In this document: in pieces, positions 26,937-35,786 of the stretch
Layout: each line of letters starts with the position of its first letter
Numbering within the stretch: the stretch's first letter is position 1
NCBI RefSeq assembly: GCF_017114945.1
Contig: NZ_JABXKQ010000070.1
Location: 1 to 64,000 of the forward strand
Reading direction: 5' to 3'
DNA length: 64,000 nt
Origin: Nostoc sp. JL34
GTDB lineage: Bacteria; Cyanobacteriota; Cyanobacteriia; Cyanobacteriales; Nostocaceae
Notes under the pieces: generated by a model
Database searches by the model: none
Told to the model about the DNA's origin: nothing
Seen by the model: the letters and a program-made list of their open reading frames with translations, nothing else
Made by a program: the position numbers and the translations under genes

Positions 26937-28076
26937 ATGAAATTTGGTATTGTTGTAACTACTATTTATGGTGGTGAGTTCATCAACGAGTATTATGACC
27001 ACTTACTCACCAATGGTGTTCTAGATAAAGTCAATTTCTACGTAGTGGGCGATCTCTCAACGCCAGCTAGTTGCAGAGAGCAGGTGGAGAAGTATACAAA
27101 GCAGGGGCTACCTTGGTATTATTTCGGCCCAGAGGAGCAAAATGAGTTTCTCAAGCCTTTCCCGAAACTTGCTGCTGAAATTCCTTGGAAAACTGATAAT
27201 CGTCGTAATATCGGGTTTCTGATGGCTTATCGCGATCGCTGTCATACAATTATTGCCATTGATGACGATAATTATCCCCTAAAGGATTGGTCTTTTTTAG
27301 CAGGACATTCTGCGGTCGGTCAAGAAGCTTCTCTACTGACAGCTGTAGGACATAACAACTGGTTCAATTTATGTTCCATGATGGAGGTTCAATGTCCTTC
27401 TTTAGGAAGTGGAGAAACAGTTTATGCCAGAGGTTTTCCTTATCAACGTCGTCATATTGCCTGTTCCCAAATTAATGCCGAAATTTCTACAGGAATTGTT
27501 GCTATCAATGCAGGTCTTTGGTCTGGTGATCCAGATGTTGATGCTGCAACTAGATTGGTAACTCGCTGTATTGCCAAGGAAAAATTTACCAGTGATTATT
27601 TACTGGCTCCAAATACTTTAATGCCCATTAATACTCAAAACACTGGGATTATTCGAGATGCTATCCCAGCTTACTATTACGTCAAAATGGGTCATCCTGT
27701 TGGGGGCATGAAACTAGACCGTTTTGGTGATATATTTAGCGGTTTCTTTGTGCAAAAGTGCGCCAAAGCAGTGGGTCATAGTATCAAAGTTGGCTCACCC
27801 GTTGTTGAGCATCGTCGCTCTCCTCATAACCTCTACAAAGACCTTTGGAATGAGTTAGCAGGTATGGTCGTTATTGATGACATGTTGCCTTTACTAGAAA
27901 GTCCATTGTCTCCTTCTCAAAACTATAGTGATGCAACAGTTGAATTAGCAGAGCGAATTGAGGAATGGTCAGCAAAGCAGGAAGGGTTTCTCTGGGATGA
28001 TTCCTTAAAAAATTATTTCAAAAATGTTGCTAGTAATATGAAGCTATGGGTAGAGGTATGTCGCCAGTTAAATTAA
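26937..28076 (+). CDS. Putative glycosyltransferase resembling RGP/STELLO-type proteins
   Basis: A 379-residue protein with a GT-A-like start (KFGIVVTTIYGGEFINEYYDHLL) and the segment DNRRNIGFLMAYRDRCHTIIAIDDDNYP (about 87-114). Its DDD triplet and RNIGFL sequence recall reversibly glycosylated polypeptides (UDP-arabinopyranose mutase-like) and STELLO-type transferases. Later segments IVAINAGLWSGDPDVDA and FGDIFSGFFVQKCAKAVGHSIKVGSPVVEHRRSPHNLYKDL also fit that group. It might transfer a sugar or interconvert pyranose and furanose forms; I cannot decide. Its TAA stop overlaps the ATG of the following GT2 by one base (TAATG). Confidence 0.72.
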   Translation: MKFGIVVTTIYGGEFINEYYDHLLTNGVLDKVNFYVVGDLSTPASCREQVEKYTKQGLPWYYFGPEEQNEFLKPFPKLAAEIPWKTDNRRNIGFLMAYRDRCHTIIAIDDDNYPLKDWSFLAGHSAVGQEASLLTAVGHNNWFNLCSMMEVQCPSLGSGETVYARGFPYQRRHIACSQINAEISTGIVAINAGLWSGDPDVDAATRLVTRCIAKEKFTSDYLLAPNTLMPINTQNTGIIRDAIPAYYYVKMGHPVGGMKLDRFGDIFSGFFVQKCAKAVGHSIKVGSPVVEHRRSPHNLYKDLWNELAGMVVIDDMLPLLESPLSPSQNYSDATVELAERIEEWSAKQEGFLWDDSLKNYFKNVASNMKLWVEVCRQLN

Positions 28077-29101
28077 TGTTTACACTTGTCACTACTGTAT
28101 TAAATGACCGGGAAGGATGTGCTGCTTTCTTTATCCAAATGGAAGCACAGACTTATCTACCTGACGAAATTGTGATTGTAGATGGTGGGTCAAAAGACGG
28201 TACTTGGGAATTTTTGCAAAAATACAAACCCAATCAACCTTACTCCCTGCGTGTCATTCAAGAAATTGGCTGTAATGTAGCTCGCGGTCGAAATTTAGCG
28301 ATCGCCAAAGCAAAATACGACATAATTGTTTCTACAGACATTGGTTGCACTTGGGAAAATCAATGGTTGGAAGACTTAGTTAAACCCCTATTTGCGGATA
28401 GTAAACTAGAAGCAGTAATGGGCAGTTGGCAAGTTCGTCGTGAAGACCTAAAAAGTAATTGGGCAAGGTCTGAATATACCTTACTTAAGGGACTAAAATT
28501 TATTGCCAATCCCACCTCTCATGCTTCTTCACGCTCAATTGCCTATCGCAAGTCTTTATGGGAGAAAATTGGTGGATATCCAGAAGATTTAACCTTGGCA
28601 GGGGATGATATGGTATTTGCTCTCCTGTTACATCAAAAAACAAATTGCGTGACTTCTGCCCCCATCCCACGTTGTTACTGGGAGCGTCCTGTAACATTGA
28701 AATCTTTTTGTAAAGAAGCTCGCCGGAATTTTCGTGGTGGTGGAGAGGCAGGTATTTGGTTAGATTATGGACTTATGGTAGGTGGAAGGCTATTACTGGA
28801 ACCTTTACTACTGTTCATCGGTTTAGTCTGTTTACTTTTTGCTTTCCCAATTTGGATTGGGTCACTTTTTCTGATCGGTTTTCTAGTTAGTGTGGGACTA
28901 AGATTACTGCGATTAGCACCAACTATATGGCGTTTTAAGGCATACGAAGACTCAGATATATGGTTGCGGATTTTTGTTTTTGAATACCTGACTAAATTTT
29001 GGAGTGTAGTCGGATATTGGGAAGGGTTTTTGTCTGGATTTAAGCATTGCCAGGAATGCAGACAAAGACTTCATAGCGTAAAACTAAAAACGGTTCTCTG
29101 A
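28076..29101 (+). CDS. Membrane-anchored glycosyltransferase family 2
   Basis: A GT2 enzyme with LVTTVLNDREGCAAFFIQMEAQ, IVIVDGGSKDGTWEFL, ARGRNLAIAKAKYDIIVSTDIGC (metal-site region) and LAGDDMVFALLLHQ. Two hydrophobic C-terminal segments (about 245-290) anchor it in the membrane, as in several polysaccharide GT2 proteins. I place the start at ATG 28076, which overlaps the upstream stop as TAATG and gives the canonical N-terminus MFTLVTTVLND. Two in-frame upstream ATGs (28046, 28058) would add 10 or 6 residues and overlap more. Its TGA overlaps the next ATG by one base (TGATG), so three transferases are translationally coupled. Confidence 0.9.
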   Translation: MFTLVTTVLNDREGCAAFFIQMEAQTYLPDEIVIVDGGSKDGTWEFLQKYKPNQPYSLRVIQEIGCNVARGRNLAIAKAKYDIIVSTDIGCTWENQWLEDLVKPLFADSKLEAVMGSWQVRREDLKSNWARSEYTLLKGLKFIANPTSHASSRSIAYRKSLWEKIGGYPEDLTLAGDDMVFALLLHQKTNCVTSAPIPRCYWERPVTLKSFCKEARRNFRGGGEAGIWLDYGLMVGGRLLLEPLLLFIGLVCLLFAFPIWIGSLFLIGFLVSVGLRLLRLAPTIWRFKAYEDSDIWLRIFVFEYLTKFWSVVGYWEGFLSGFKHCQECRQRLHSVKLKTVL

Positions 29102-30249
29102 TGAAACTTCTCTACTACTCGCCAGCTAGTTATGGTGGTATTGCTGATTATGCCCATGAACAAGCGAATGCTTTAGTTGATTTGGGAATAGATGTTATTT
29201 TACTGACTACTCCTAAATACCAAATCTGTAGAGGAGAGAAATATAAAGTTGTTCCCATCTTGCAGGAAATAGCTTTGACTCAACCACTACCTCATAAACT
29301 TTTAAAAACAATTTATTCTAGTAGCGTAATTCTAAATAATTTTACTCAATTAGCTAATTTTATTGAAAGACATAATTTTCAATATGTTGTACTTGGTTCT
29401 TATGTAGAATATTTAGCACCTTTATGGTCTGGTCGCTTGAGGCGGCTAGTAAAAAAAGGGGTTGTCTTTGCTGCTATCGTACATGATCCTGTACGTGATT
29501 TTGTTGTTGGCCCTCGTTGGTGGCATCGTTGGTCGATCGCTTGTGGTTATTCGTTTCTTTCCCAAGCCTTTGTCCATGAATCTATTAACCTGGATACAGT
29601 TCGACCTATGCCTCAACTACAAACAACTGTGATTCCTCAGGGAATATATCACTTTGCTGATGCAAATAAGTCGCGGCAACAAATGCGAGTCAGTCTTGAC
29701 TTGCCACTTGATACTAAAGTTCTGCTGGCTTTTGGACATATCAGGGATAACAAAAATCTCGATCTCGTGATTCGGGCAATGGTTAATTTTCCTGATTTAT
29801 ACCTATTAGTAGCAGGTAAAGAACAGTCATCAGCACAACGACCTGTAGCTTTTTATCAAGAGTTAGCCCAAACATTAGGAGTTGCAGAACGATGTCGTTG
29901 GGAAATACGATTTATTGCAGATACAGAAATTGGTAACTTTTTCGTAGCTACCGATATTACTATATTGACTTACAGTAGTATTTTTCATTCTGCCAGTGCT
30001 GTTTTGAATACTGCTACTAATTATCGTCAAACTTGTCTTGCCTCATCTGGTGAAGGTTCTTTACGCTCTGTAATTCAGAAGTATGATCTGGGGATTTGGG
30101 TTGAACCAGATAATGTAAATGCAATTGTAAAGGGGATTAAAAAAATATTAGAAAATCCTCCTAATCCTCAATGGGATAAATATTTACTGGAAAACTCTTG
30201 GCATTTAAATTCTCAAATAGTTTTAAATTCTTTCAAAAGAAAAGCATAA
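29101..30249 (+). CDS. Glycosyltransferase family 4
   Basis: A 382-residue GT-B enzyme. The N-half begins KLLYYSPASYGGIADYAHEQANAL with the acceptor-side glycine loop. The donor half contains LLAFGHIRDNKNLDLVIRAM (about 210-230) and the segment around ATDITILTYSSIFHSASAVLNTA (about 284-306), which replaces the usual EGFGLxxLEAMA pattern, so the EX7E motif is not clearly conserved. It starts within the stop of the GT2 gene. A stub of another gene follows at 30254. Confidence 0.87.
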   Translation: MKLLYYSPASYGGIADYAHEQANALVDLGIDVILLTTPKYQICRGEKYKVVPILQEIALTQPLPHKLLKTIYSSSVILNNFTQLANFIERHNFQYVVLGSYVEYLAPLWSGRLRRLVKKGVVFAAIVHDPVRDFVVGPRWWHRWSIACGYSFLSQAFVHESINLDTVRPMPQLQTTVIPQGIYHFADANKSRQQMRVSLDLPLDTKVLLAFGHIRDNKNLDLVIRAMVNFPDLYLLVAGKEQSSAQRPVAFYQELAQTLGVAERCRWEIRFIADTEIGNFFVATDITILTYSSIFHSASAVLNTATNYRQTCLASSGEGSLRSVIQKYDLGIWVEPDNVNAIVKGIKKILENPPNPQWDKYLLENSWHLNSQIVLNSFKRKA

Positions 30250-30253
30250 TTAC

Positions 30254-30385
30254 TTGCTGAACTTACACGAATTTGACATAACAGGTGATTCTCGAATTTC
30301 CTTGTTGCGTGAGCATGGTTATACCATTAAAGGTGGTGAAGATGCCACTGTTAACTGTACTATTATTTCAGCATACCGAAATTAA
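30254..30385 (+). pseudogene. 3'-end fragment of an unidentified gene
   Basis: Immediately after the GT4 stop, another frame runs for 43 codons to TAA at 30383-30385 with no start codon of its own. It reads LLNLHEFDITGDSRISLLRE and then GYTIKGGEDATVNCTIISAYRN. Composition and regular codon use look like real coding sequence. I take it as the C-terminal end of a deleted gene; the family is not recognised. Confidence 0.55.
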
Positions 30386-30406
30386 GTCACTTTATTTGAT
30401 ACACCC

Positions 30407-30946
30407 TTGAACTTGAAAATTTTTGCTGGCAGCGTTTTAAGTTACAGCTATAATCATCTGATTGGAAACTTGCCATCCCGTAAAATCCGCATGACTTATC
30501 TAAAAAGTTATTTAGCAGCGGTGGGACAAAGCACTTCTGTACAAATGAGATGTCAGTTTCTCAACGGTAGAAAAATTTATTTGGGCGATCGCAACGTCAT
30601 TAATTTCGGCTGCTTGTTTGATGGTCGCCACTACCAGATTCGGACTGGCTGTGATGTCTCCATTGGCCCGGAAGCTTCAATTTTAACACTGGGGCACGAT
30701 CCCCACTCACCAGAATTTGCAGACAAGGGTGGGGATGTGATCATTGGCGATCGCGTCTGGATTGCTTACAGAGCGATTATTCTACCAGGAGTGACGATTG
30801 GCGAGGGAGCAGTTGTCGGTGCTGGTTCAGTAGTGACAAAGGATATAGAACCATATACTGTGGTAGCTGGTAATCCAGCCCGATTTATCAAGAAGCGATC
30901 GCCAGATTTAGACTACGCTTTAAACTACCAACCGTGGCTATTTTGA
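30407..30946 (+). CDS. Hexapeptide-repeat acyltransferase
   Basis: A 179-residue left-handed beta-helix acetyltransferase. The helical N-terminus LIGNLPSRKIRMTYLKSYLAAVG is typical of the WbbJ-type family. It is followed by the repeat region (IYLGDRNVINFGCLFDG, IGPEASILTLGHDPHSPEF with the catalytic-type His) and the closing VTIGEGAVVGAGSVVTKDIEPYTVVAGNPARFI. The start is TTG at 30407: it gives the family's usual length, and no ATG occurs before the conserved helix. It probably O-acetylates the glycan. Confidence 0.9.
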   Translation: MNLKIFAGSVLSYSYNHLIGNLPSRKIRMTYLKSYLAAVGQSTSVQMRCQFLNGRKIYLGDRNVINFGCLFDGRHYQIRTGCDVSIGPEASILTLGHDPHSPEFADKGGDVIIGDRVWIAYRAIILPGVTIGEGAVVGAGSVVTKDIEPYTVVAGNPARFIKKRSPDLDYALNYQPWLF

Positions 30947-30998
30947 AAAGTCTAGGCATCTAAAATCTCAGCTAGTTTGATAATAATAAACTGAGCAT

Positions 30999-32669
30999 TC
31001 AGCTACTGTAAGAGATTTCATACCACTTCTGGCTAGATTTTTTAAATTTCAGCCTGACTTTCTCACCTTGCCCACTCAGCAATCTGTCGCTTTGGCATTG
31101 AATAGTATCAGAATTTTTAGGTAGTTTTACTTTTTTGTTAATACTTCCACCGGTCACTAATACTTCTTGTCCGTCAACATAATGACTAATACTCATGCTT
31201 ACTGTTGTAACTGCGCTGCTAGTGTCGTTATTTAACACTAATTCTTCACACTTGGGAGTAACTATATAGGGTGTTTCTTGTCCCCACCATAAAATGTAAG
31301 CTCCTTGAGCATTACGTCTTTCGACGTTGATATATTGATTCTTTCTGAATAGAGGACGCTCATTAGTAAGATCAGATGATTGCTCAGGCGTACGGCAATT
31401 TTTAAAAATATTATTTTCTATTACTATATTTTCCAAATCTGCATAATACAAAATACAGGCAATTTTTGGAGCATTAGTGGCCGCTTGATGGTAATTATTT
31501 TTGATTACTACGTTAGATAATTTGCCAAAAAGGTAAGCCGTGCTTACTGGTTTTTGTTGCCCATATATTTCGTTTTGATAGAATTGAATATTTTTATTTA
31601 CGCCACTAGTCAATAAAGCGTTTTTCACATCAAAGAATTTATTTTTTGTCACAACGAAATTGCTTGCCCCACCAAAAGGACAAATACCTGAAGGAGAGTT
31701 ATAAAAATTACAGTTAGTAATTGTTACTTTCCGGCCTGATGGAAATTTACCTTGCGCTATAACTAAGCCATGACCTATAGAATCTTTAAAGGTACATTTA
31801 TCAAAATAATAAGACTTGTTTGGTGAGATAGGTGCATTTTCAACCCAGGCAGTTGCAGTATTAATAAATTCACAATTAGTCACAGTTAGATTAGCATCTA
31901 CACTTAGCATTGAACCATTAGAATTTGCTAATTTTGTATTTGATATGGTAAGTTTACCAAGCCAGAGTCCACCATTGTAAATTACCTCTCCTCTAAAGTC
32001 ATGTACGTAAACAGAATTAATAGTAATATTGTCTAAATACTTATCGAAATCTAAACATATACCTTTATGAGTAATGTCCCACCCATCTCCAGTTTTTGGG
32101 TTAGCAGGCCATGAATTATCACCAGTGAATCCAGTTGTACCACCTTGTAATTCTAGATTTTTGATTGTAATGTTTTTCCTTGGGTAGAGCGAATTGTCAG
32201 TGCCTTTAATCATAATCCCATGGCCTCTGACAACTTGTCCTTTTATCAAAGACCAAGAACCTCTACTCTCAATAATAGTCTTGCCAATACCATCACCAAG
32301 TAACGTAATGTTGTCATAGTTTATGACAATTGAAGATGGTGAATCAACAGTTAGATTTTCTGGCGCTACTTGGTAATAGCCCTTCGGTATATAGATAGTT
32401 CCTCCACCTTTTTGGCCAACAGTATCAATGGCTTTTTGAATTATTTTTGTATTAGCTGCAATGATATAAGCTTTGTTAGTCTTACCACTCACAAGTTTTC
32501 CAAATGTATAAACATTCACAAAAAGATTTGGTAGTGTTTGAGCAAGTAAAATCTTATTGTAATTTGTGCTTTTCTGCGCTACTCCTGATGATGTATTAGT
32601 CAGTAGTGTATTTAGTGTAGTTACTGCCGATCCAAAACCTGCATAGATTAAAAAAGTACGACGATCCAT
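30999..32669 (-). CDS. Exported right-handed beta-helix (pectate-lyase-like) protein
   Basis: A 556-residue protein with a Tat-like N-terminus (MDRRTFLIYAGFGSAVTTL, DRRTFL motif) and then a Pectate_lyase_3-type opening (NTKIIQKAIDTVGQKGGGTIYIPKGYYQV, about 73-101). The long middle has beta-helix rungs rich in Asn/Ile (NITLLGDGIGKTIIES, ITNCNFYNSPSG, VVIKNNYHQA). The last 90 residues form a separate beta domain. Such proteins cleave, epimerise or bind polysaccharides outside the cell. Catalytic residues cannot be assigned. It is the only reverse-strand gene inside the cluster, so it has its own promoter, and it could trim or remodel the exported polymer (inference). Confidence 0.85.
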   Translation of the reverse strand: MDRRTFLIYAGFGSAVTTLNTLLTNTSSGVAQKSTNYNKILLAQTLPNLFVNVYTFGKLVSGKTNKAYIIAANTKIIQKAIDTVGQKGGGTIYIPKGYYQVAPENLTVDSPSSIVINYDNITLLGDGIGKTIIESRGSWSLIKGQVVRGHGIMIKGTDNSLYPRKNITIKNLELQGGTTGFTGDNSWPANPKTGDGWDITHKGICLDFDKYLDNITINSVYVHDFRGEVIYNGGLWLGKLTISNTKLANSNGSMLSVDANLTVTNCEFINTATAWVENAPISPNKSYYFDKCTFKDSIGHGLVIAQGKFPSGRKVTITNCNFYNSPSGICPFGGASNFVVTKNKFFDVKNALLTSGVNKNIQFYQNEIYGQQKPVSTAYLFGKLSNVVIKNNYHQAATNAPKIACILYYADLENIVIENNIFKNCRTPEQSSDLTNERPLFRKNQYINVERRNAQGAYILWWGQETPYIVTPKCEELVLNNDTSSAVTTVSMSISHYVDGQEVLVTGGSINKKVKLPKNSDTIQCQSDRLLSGQGEKVRLKFKKSSQKWYEISYSS

Positions 32670-33344
32670 TATTTAACTTCCTAATAATTTCAAAACAAAT
32701 AAATTTTATATTTTCATGTTGACAAATTAAGTCTGTCTTATGATGCAACTTTATATTAGCAACTTTCAAAAATGTCTTAACCAAATCAGAATGGGTGCAT
32801 ACCAGTTTTTATTCTCTAGACGTAAAATAAAAACTTAATCTCTGTAGAATGGATGGTTTGACAATCAGTACTTTGGCTCCACTCAAAAAAGTGGGATGCC
32901 CCAGTCATAATTATCTAAAAAACTACATGAATTGTTAAAAATGCACAAAAAACCCACTTACTTGAAAACTGCTGTATATATTTAGGTATATTTAGTAAAA
33001 TACACTAAATATACATGATAATTAGCAGATTAAATCTTATACCTTTACTTCATTACCCTGCTAAACTTACCAATTCTTCAATATCATAATGCTGTGTGGA
33101 ATTTTCTTATAAGAGGAATTTCACTGAAAACTTTAGCATAAACTTAAAATTCTACAAAATCAATTAGGTAAATTTACATTAGTACACACTGATAGTATAA
33201 GAATTTACTAATTTCTAGAAATAATAAGCTTTTTGCAAATACTAAGTTAAACCCCATCTATTTTGAAACCTGGAGTTTTTAAGGAAGTATATTATTCGGT
33301 CGTGGCTTGAGTTCTGAGCTTTACCCTAATTCCAAAAAACTACT
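32670..33344. other. Divergent intergenic region
   Basis: About 0.68 kb of AT-rich sequence between the divergent beta-helix and acyltransferase genes. It must carry both promoters. The only clear structure is the inverted repeat at 32987-33013. No gene is seen. Confidence 0.6.
32987..33013. promoter_or_regulatory. 10-bp inverted repeat in the divergent promoter region
   Basis: TATATTTAGT (32987-32996) and ACTAAATATA (33004-33013) are perfect inverted copies separated by 7 bases; a related half-copy TATATATTTAGG lies just upstream. It could be an operator for a dimeric regulator or a simple AT-rich hairpin. Confidence 0.35.
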
Positions 33345-34508
33345 ATGACAGAATTACAAAAACCAGAATTCCAAAAGCAGATCATATCTCTAAATCTCCG
33401 AAGTCTTGATGCCTTACGTGGCTTTTTGGCTATTTATGTATTAGCTGGACATTGTCGCTGGCTTCTCTGGATAGGCAATATTGGATGGTCTCAATATCCC
33501 CACTCTTGGTATGCAGAGATTCTGGTTTACGCTTCTGCAAGCTTACGATATGGGCACGAAGCTGTAATAATTTTCTTTGTTCTTAGTGGTTTTTTTATTC
33601 ATTTAAGGGTATCTAAGCAGTTAGCTCAAAGTAAAACTTCTCAGCTAAATATCAGAAATTTCTTCCATCGTCGCTGCCACCGCTTAGTACCTCCCTACAT
33701 ACTTGCTCTTGCTTTAACAACTATTTTAGATTTAGTCGGTCGTTTTTTATATCCCATACTTTATACTTCTTTGACTGGCGATATTTTACTCGATCAAAAT
33801 TTTCTCAGAAAGGAATTTTCTGTTACTTCTGTTCTTCCTGCACTATTCATGTTACCTAGTAGCATGGGAAAAGACTTTGGTAGCAATGGCCCTCTTTGGT
33901 CTCTGGCTTATGAAGTTATCTACTATCTACTTTATCCTTTGTGGTTAAAACTTCGTTATTTCGGAGCATTGCCTGCTTATGGGACAGGAGTAATTGTTGC
34001 AGTTTTAGGACAATTATTCTTCATGCCAAGTTTTGCTACTCAAGTCCTAATTCATTATCCAATATGGTTAAGTGGTGCATTAATCGCAGAAATTATATCT
34101 CAAAAAAAACTTATATTTACAAAAACAAATATTTGGATTAGCGGATTATTGTTATTAGTAGCTTTTCTCGCTACACACTTGACTCTAGCATCGCCATTAC
34201 TAATTTTGGTCTATGCTGTACTAGGTTCTAGTGTAGTTCTGTTAATCACGAGTTTACCGTTATCAATTTGCCAACATCCTGTTCATAAATATTTCGAGAT
34301 TATAGGCATAGAATCCTATACTATTTATATTTGTCATTTCCCTATTCTTACATTTATTAGTGCTTGGACATTTGAAGTTTTAGATGGTCGTCCAGCACAT
34401 GGATTCTTAGCCCTGGGGGGAGGATTATTTACTTTATTGATTTGCCATATTTTATTCCTATTATGTGAACGTTATTTTCTGCACTCCAGATTGAAGATAA
34501 ACGACTAA
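33345..34508 (+). CDS. Membrane acyltransferase family 3 (OafA/ExoZ-like)
   Basis: A 387-residue integral membrane O-acyltransferase (Acyl_transf_3). The family opening is present: LRSLDALRGFLAIYVLAGHCRWLL, with the conserved Arg and catalytic-type His (H37). GHEAVIIFFVLSGFFI and FFHRRCHRLVPPYILAL follow, then GSNGPLWSLAYEVIYYLLYP with the SLxxE motif. About ten membrane helices are evident. It transfers an acyl group, usually acetate, to the glycan at the membrane and would add a modification outside or across the membrane, complementing the soluble hexapeptide enzymes. It is divergent from the beta-helix gene and 39 bp upstream of a GT4. Confidence 0.93.
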   Translation: MTELQKPEFQKQIISLNLRSLDALRGFLAIYVLAGHCRWLLWIGNIGWSQYPHSWYAEILVYASASLRYGHEAVIIFFVLSGFFIHLRVSKQLAQSKTSQLNIRNFFHRRCHRLVPPYILALALTTILDLVGRFLYPILYTSLTGDILLDQNFLRKEFSVTSVLPALFMLPSSMGKDFGSNGPLWSLAYEVIYYLLYPLWLKLRYFGALPAYGTGVIVAVLGQLFFMPSFATQVLIHYPIWLSGALIAEIISQKKLIFTKTNIWISGLLLLVAFLATHLTLASPLLILVYAVLGSSVVLLITSLPLSICQHPVHKYFEIIGIESYTIYICHFPILTFISAWTFEVLDGRPAHGFLALGGGLFTLLICHILFLLCERYFLHSRLKIND

Positions 34509-34547
34509 CTATTAAAGATGTAATCACTTAAAAAATGTATTTTATGT

Positions 34548-35786
34548 ATGATTGAAAATTTTTCGTCTTGGATTTGTTGTCAACTAGGAGCGCGTGAGCA
34601 TTATGCCATTCCCCGATCGCTACACAAGGCTGGACTACTAGCGCACTTCATTACAGATGCATGGGTTCCGCCCGATTCTATACTAAATGGACTACCTAAA
34701 CCTTTGTTAGCTAATCTACGGGAAAGATTCCATGCAGATTTAGCCCCAGCCTCTGTTCACGCCTTTACTGGTTCTTTAATTGGCTTTGAAATAGCTCAAA
34801 AAATTCAAAAAAAGACTGGATGGGAACAGATCATTGCACGCAATGACTGGTTCCAAGAAAATGCAACCCGCGAACTACACAAGCTTGACGACTATCTGTC
34901 TAGTCTCAATTCTCGCCCGACGTTTTTCGCCTACAGTTACGCTGCTTTAAAACTATTCCGCTACGCCAAGACTAAAGGTTGGCGCACTGTCCTTGGTCAA
35001 ATCGATCCGGGGTCATTGGAGGAAAAGTTGGTTATGGAAGAACACGCCAGACATCCTACTTATCAATCGAACTGGCAACCAGCACCATCTAACTACTGGA
35101 CTAGATGGCATCAAGAATGTTTGTTAGCTGACAGAATCGTAGTTAACTCGCTGTGGTCAAGTCAAGCCTTACAGCAAGTAGGTATACCTGAGCATAAAAT
35201 TAACATCATTCCCCTTGCATATCAACCACCTGAACAAGTGGATGATTTTGTGCGAACTTACCCCCCTATTTTCTCAAATGAACGTCCCCTACGGGTGTTG
35301 TTTCTGGGACAAGTAATTTTACGAAAAGGTCTTGCTGCAATACTAGAAGCTGCTGAACTCCTGAATCACCAGCCTATAGAATTCTGGATGGTTGGTTCTC
35401 AAGGCATTTCTATACCCCAAGCATCTCATGGTAAATTACAGTGGATTGGTTCAGTTTCTAGAAGTGCTACAGCTATGTACTATCAGCAGGCAGATGTTTT
35501 GCTGTTTCCGACTCTTTCTGATGGTTTTGGACTGACTCAATTAGAAGCTCAAGCTTGGAAAATGCCAATTATTACTTCCAGATTTTGTGGTGAGGTGATC
35601 AAAAATCAAGTTAACGGATTGATTTTATCCGAAGTTAGTGGGCAAGCGATCGCTCAAGCTCTCGATTTTTGCTTAAATAATCCTTGGCAATTAGAAGCCT
35701 TCGCTAAAAAATCTACCGACACTTCTTGTTTTAGCCTGTCGCAATTACAGCAATCTCTGCAAGCTCTACCTTATGCTGTTGTTTGA
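34548..35786 (+). CDS. Glycosyltransferase family 4
   Basis: A 412-residue GT-B enzyme. The N-half starts with a CQLGAREHYAIPRSLHKAGLLAHFITDAW pattern (YAIPRAL-type GT4). The donor half has RVLFLGQVILRKGLAAILEAAELL (about 247-270) and the EX7E region DVLLFPTLSDGFGLTQLEAQAWKMP (about 313-337). It overlaps the polymerase gene by 14 bp, so the two are co-translated. Confidence 0.93.
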   Translation: MIENFSSWICCQLGAREHYAIPRSLHKAGLLAHFITDAWVPPDSILNGLPKPLLANLRERFHADLAPASVHAFTGSLIGFEIAQKIQKKTGWEQIIARNDWFQENATRELHKLDDYLSSLNSRPTFFAYSYAALKLFRYAKTKGWRTVLGQIDPGSLEEKLVMEEHARHPTYQSNWQPAPSNYWTRWHQECLLADRIVVNSLWSSQALQQVGIPEHKINIIPLAYQPPEQVDDFVRTYPPIFSNERPLRVLFLGQVILRKGLAAILEAAELLNHQPIEFWMVGSQGISIPQASHGKLQWIGSVSRSATAMYYQQADVLLFPTLSDGFGLTQLEAQAWKMPIITSRFCGEVIKNQVNGLILSEVSGQAIAQALDFCLNNPWQLEAFAKKSTDTSCFSLSQLQQSLQALPYAVV

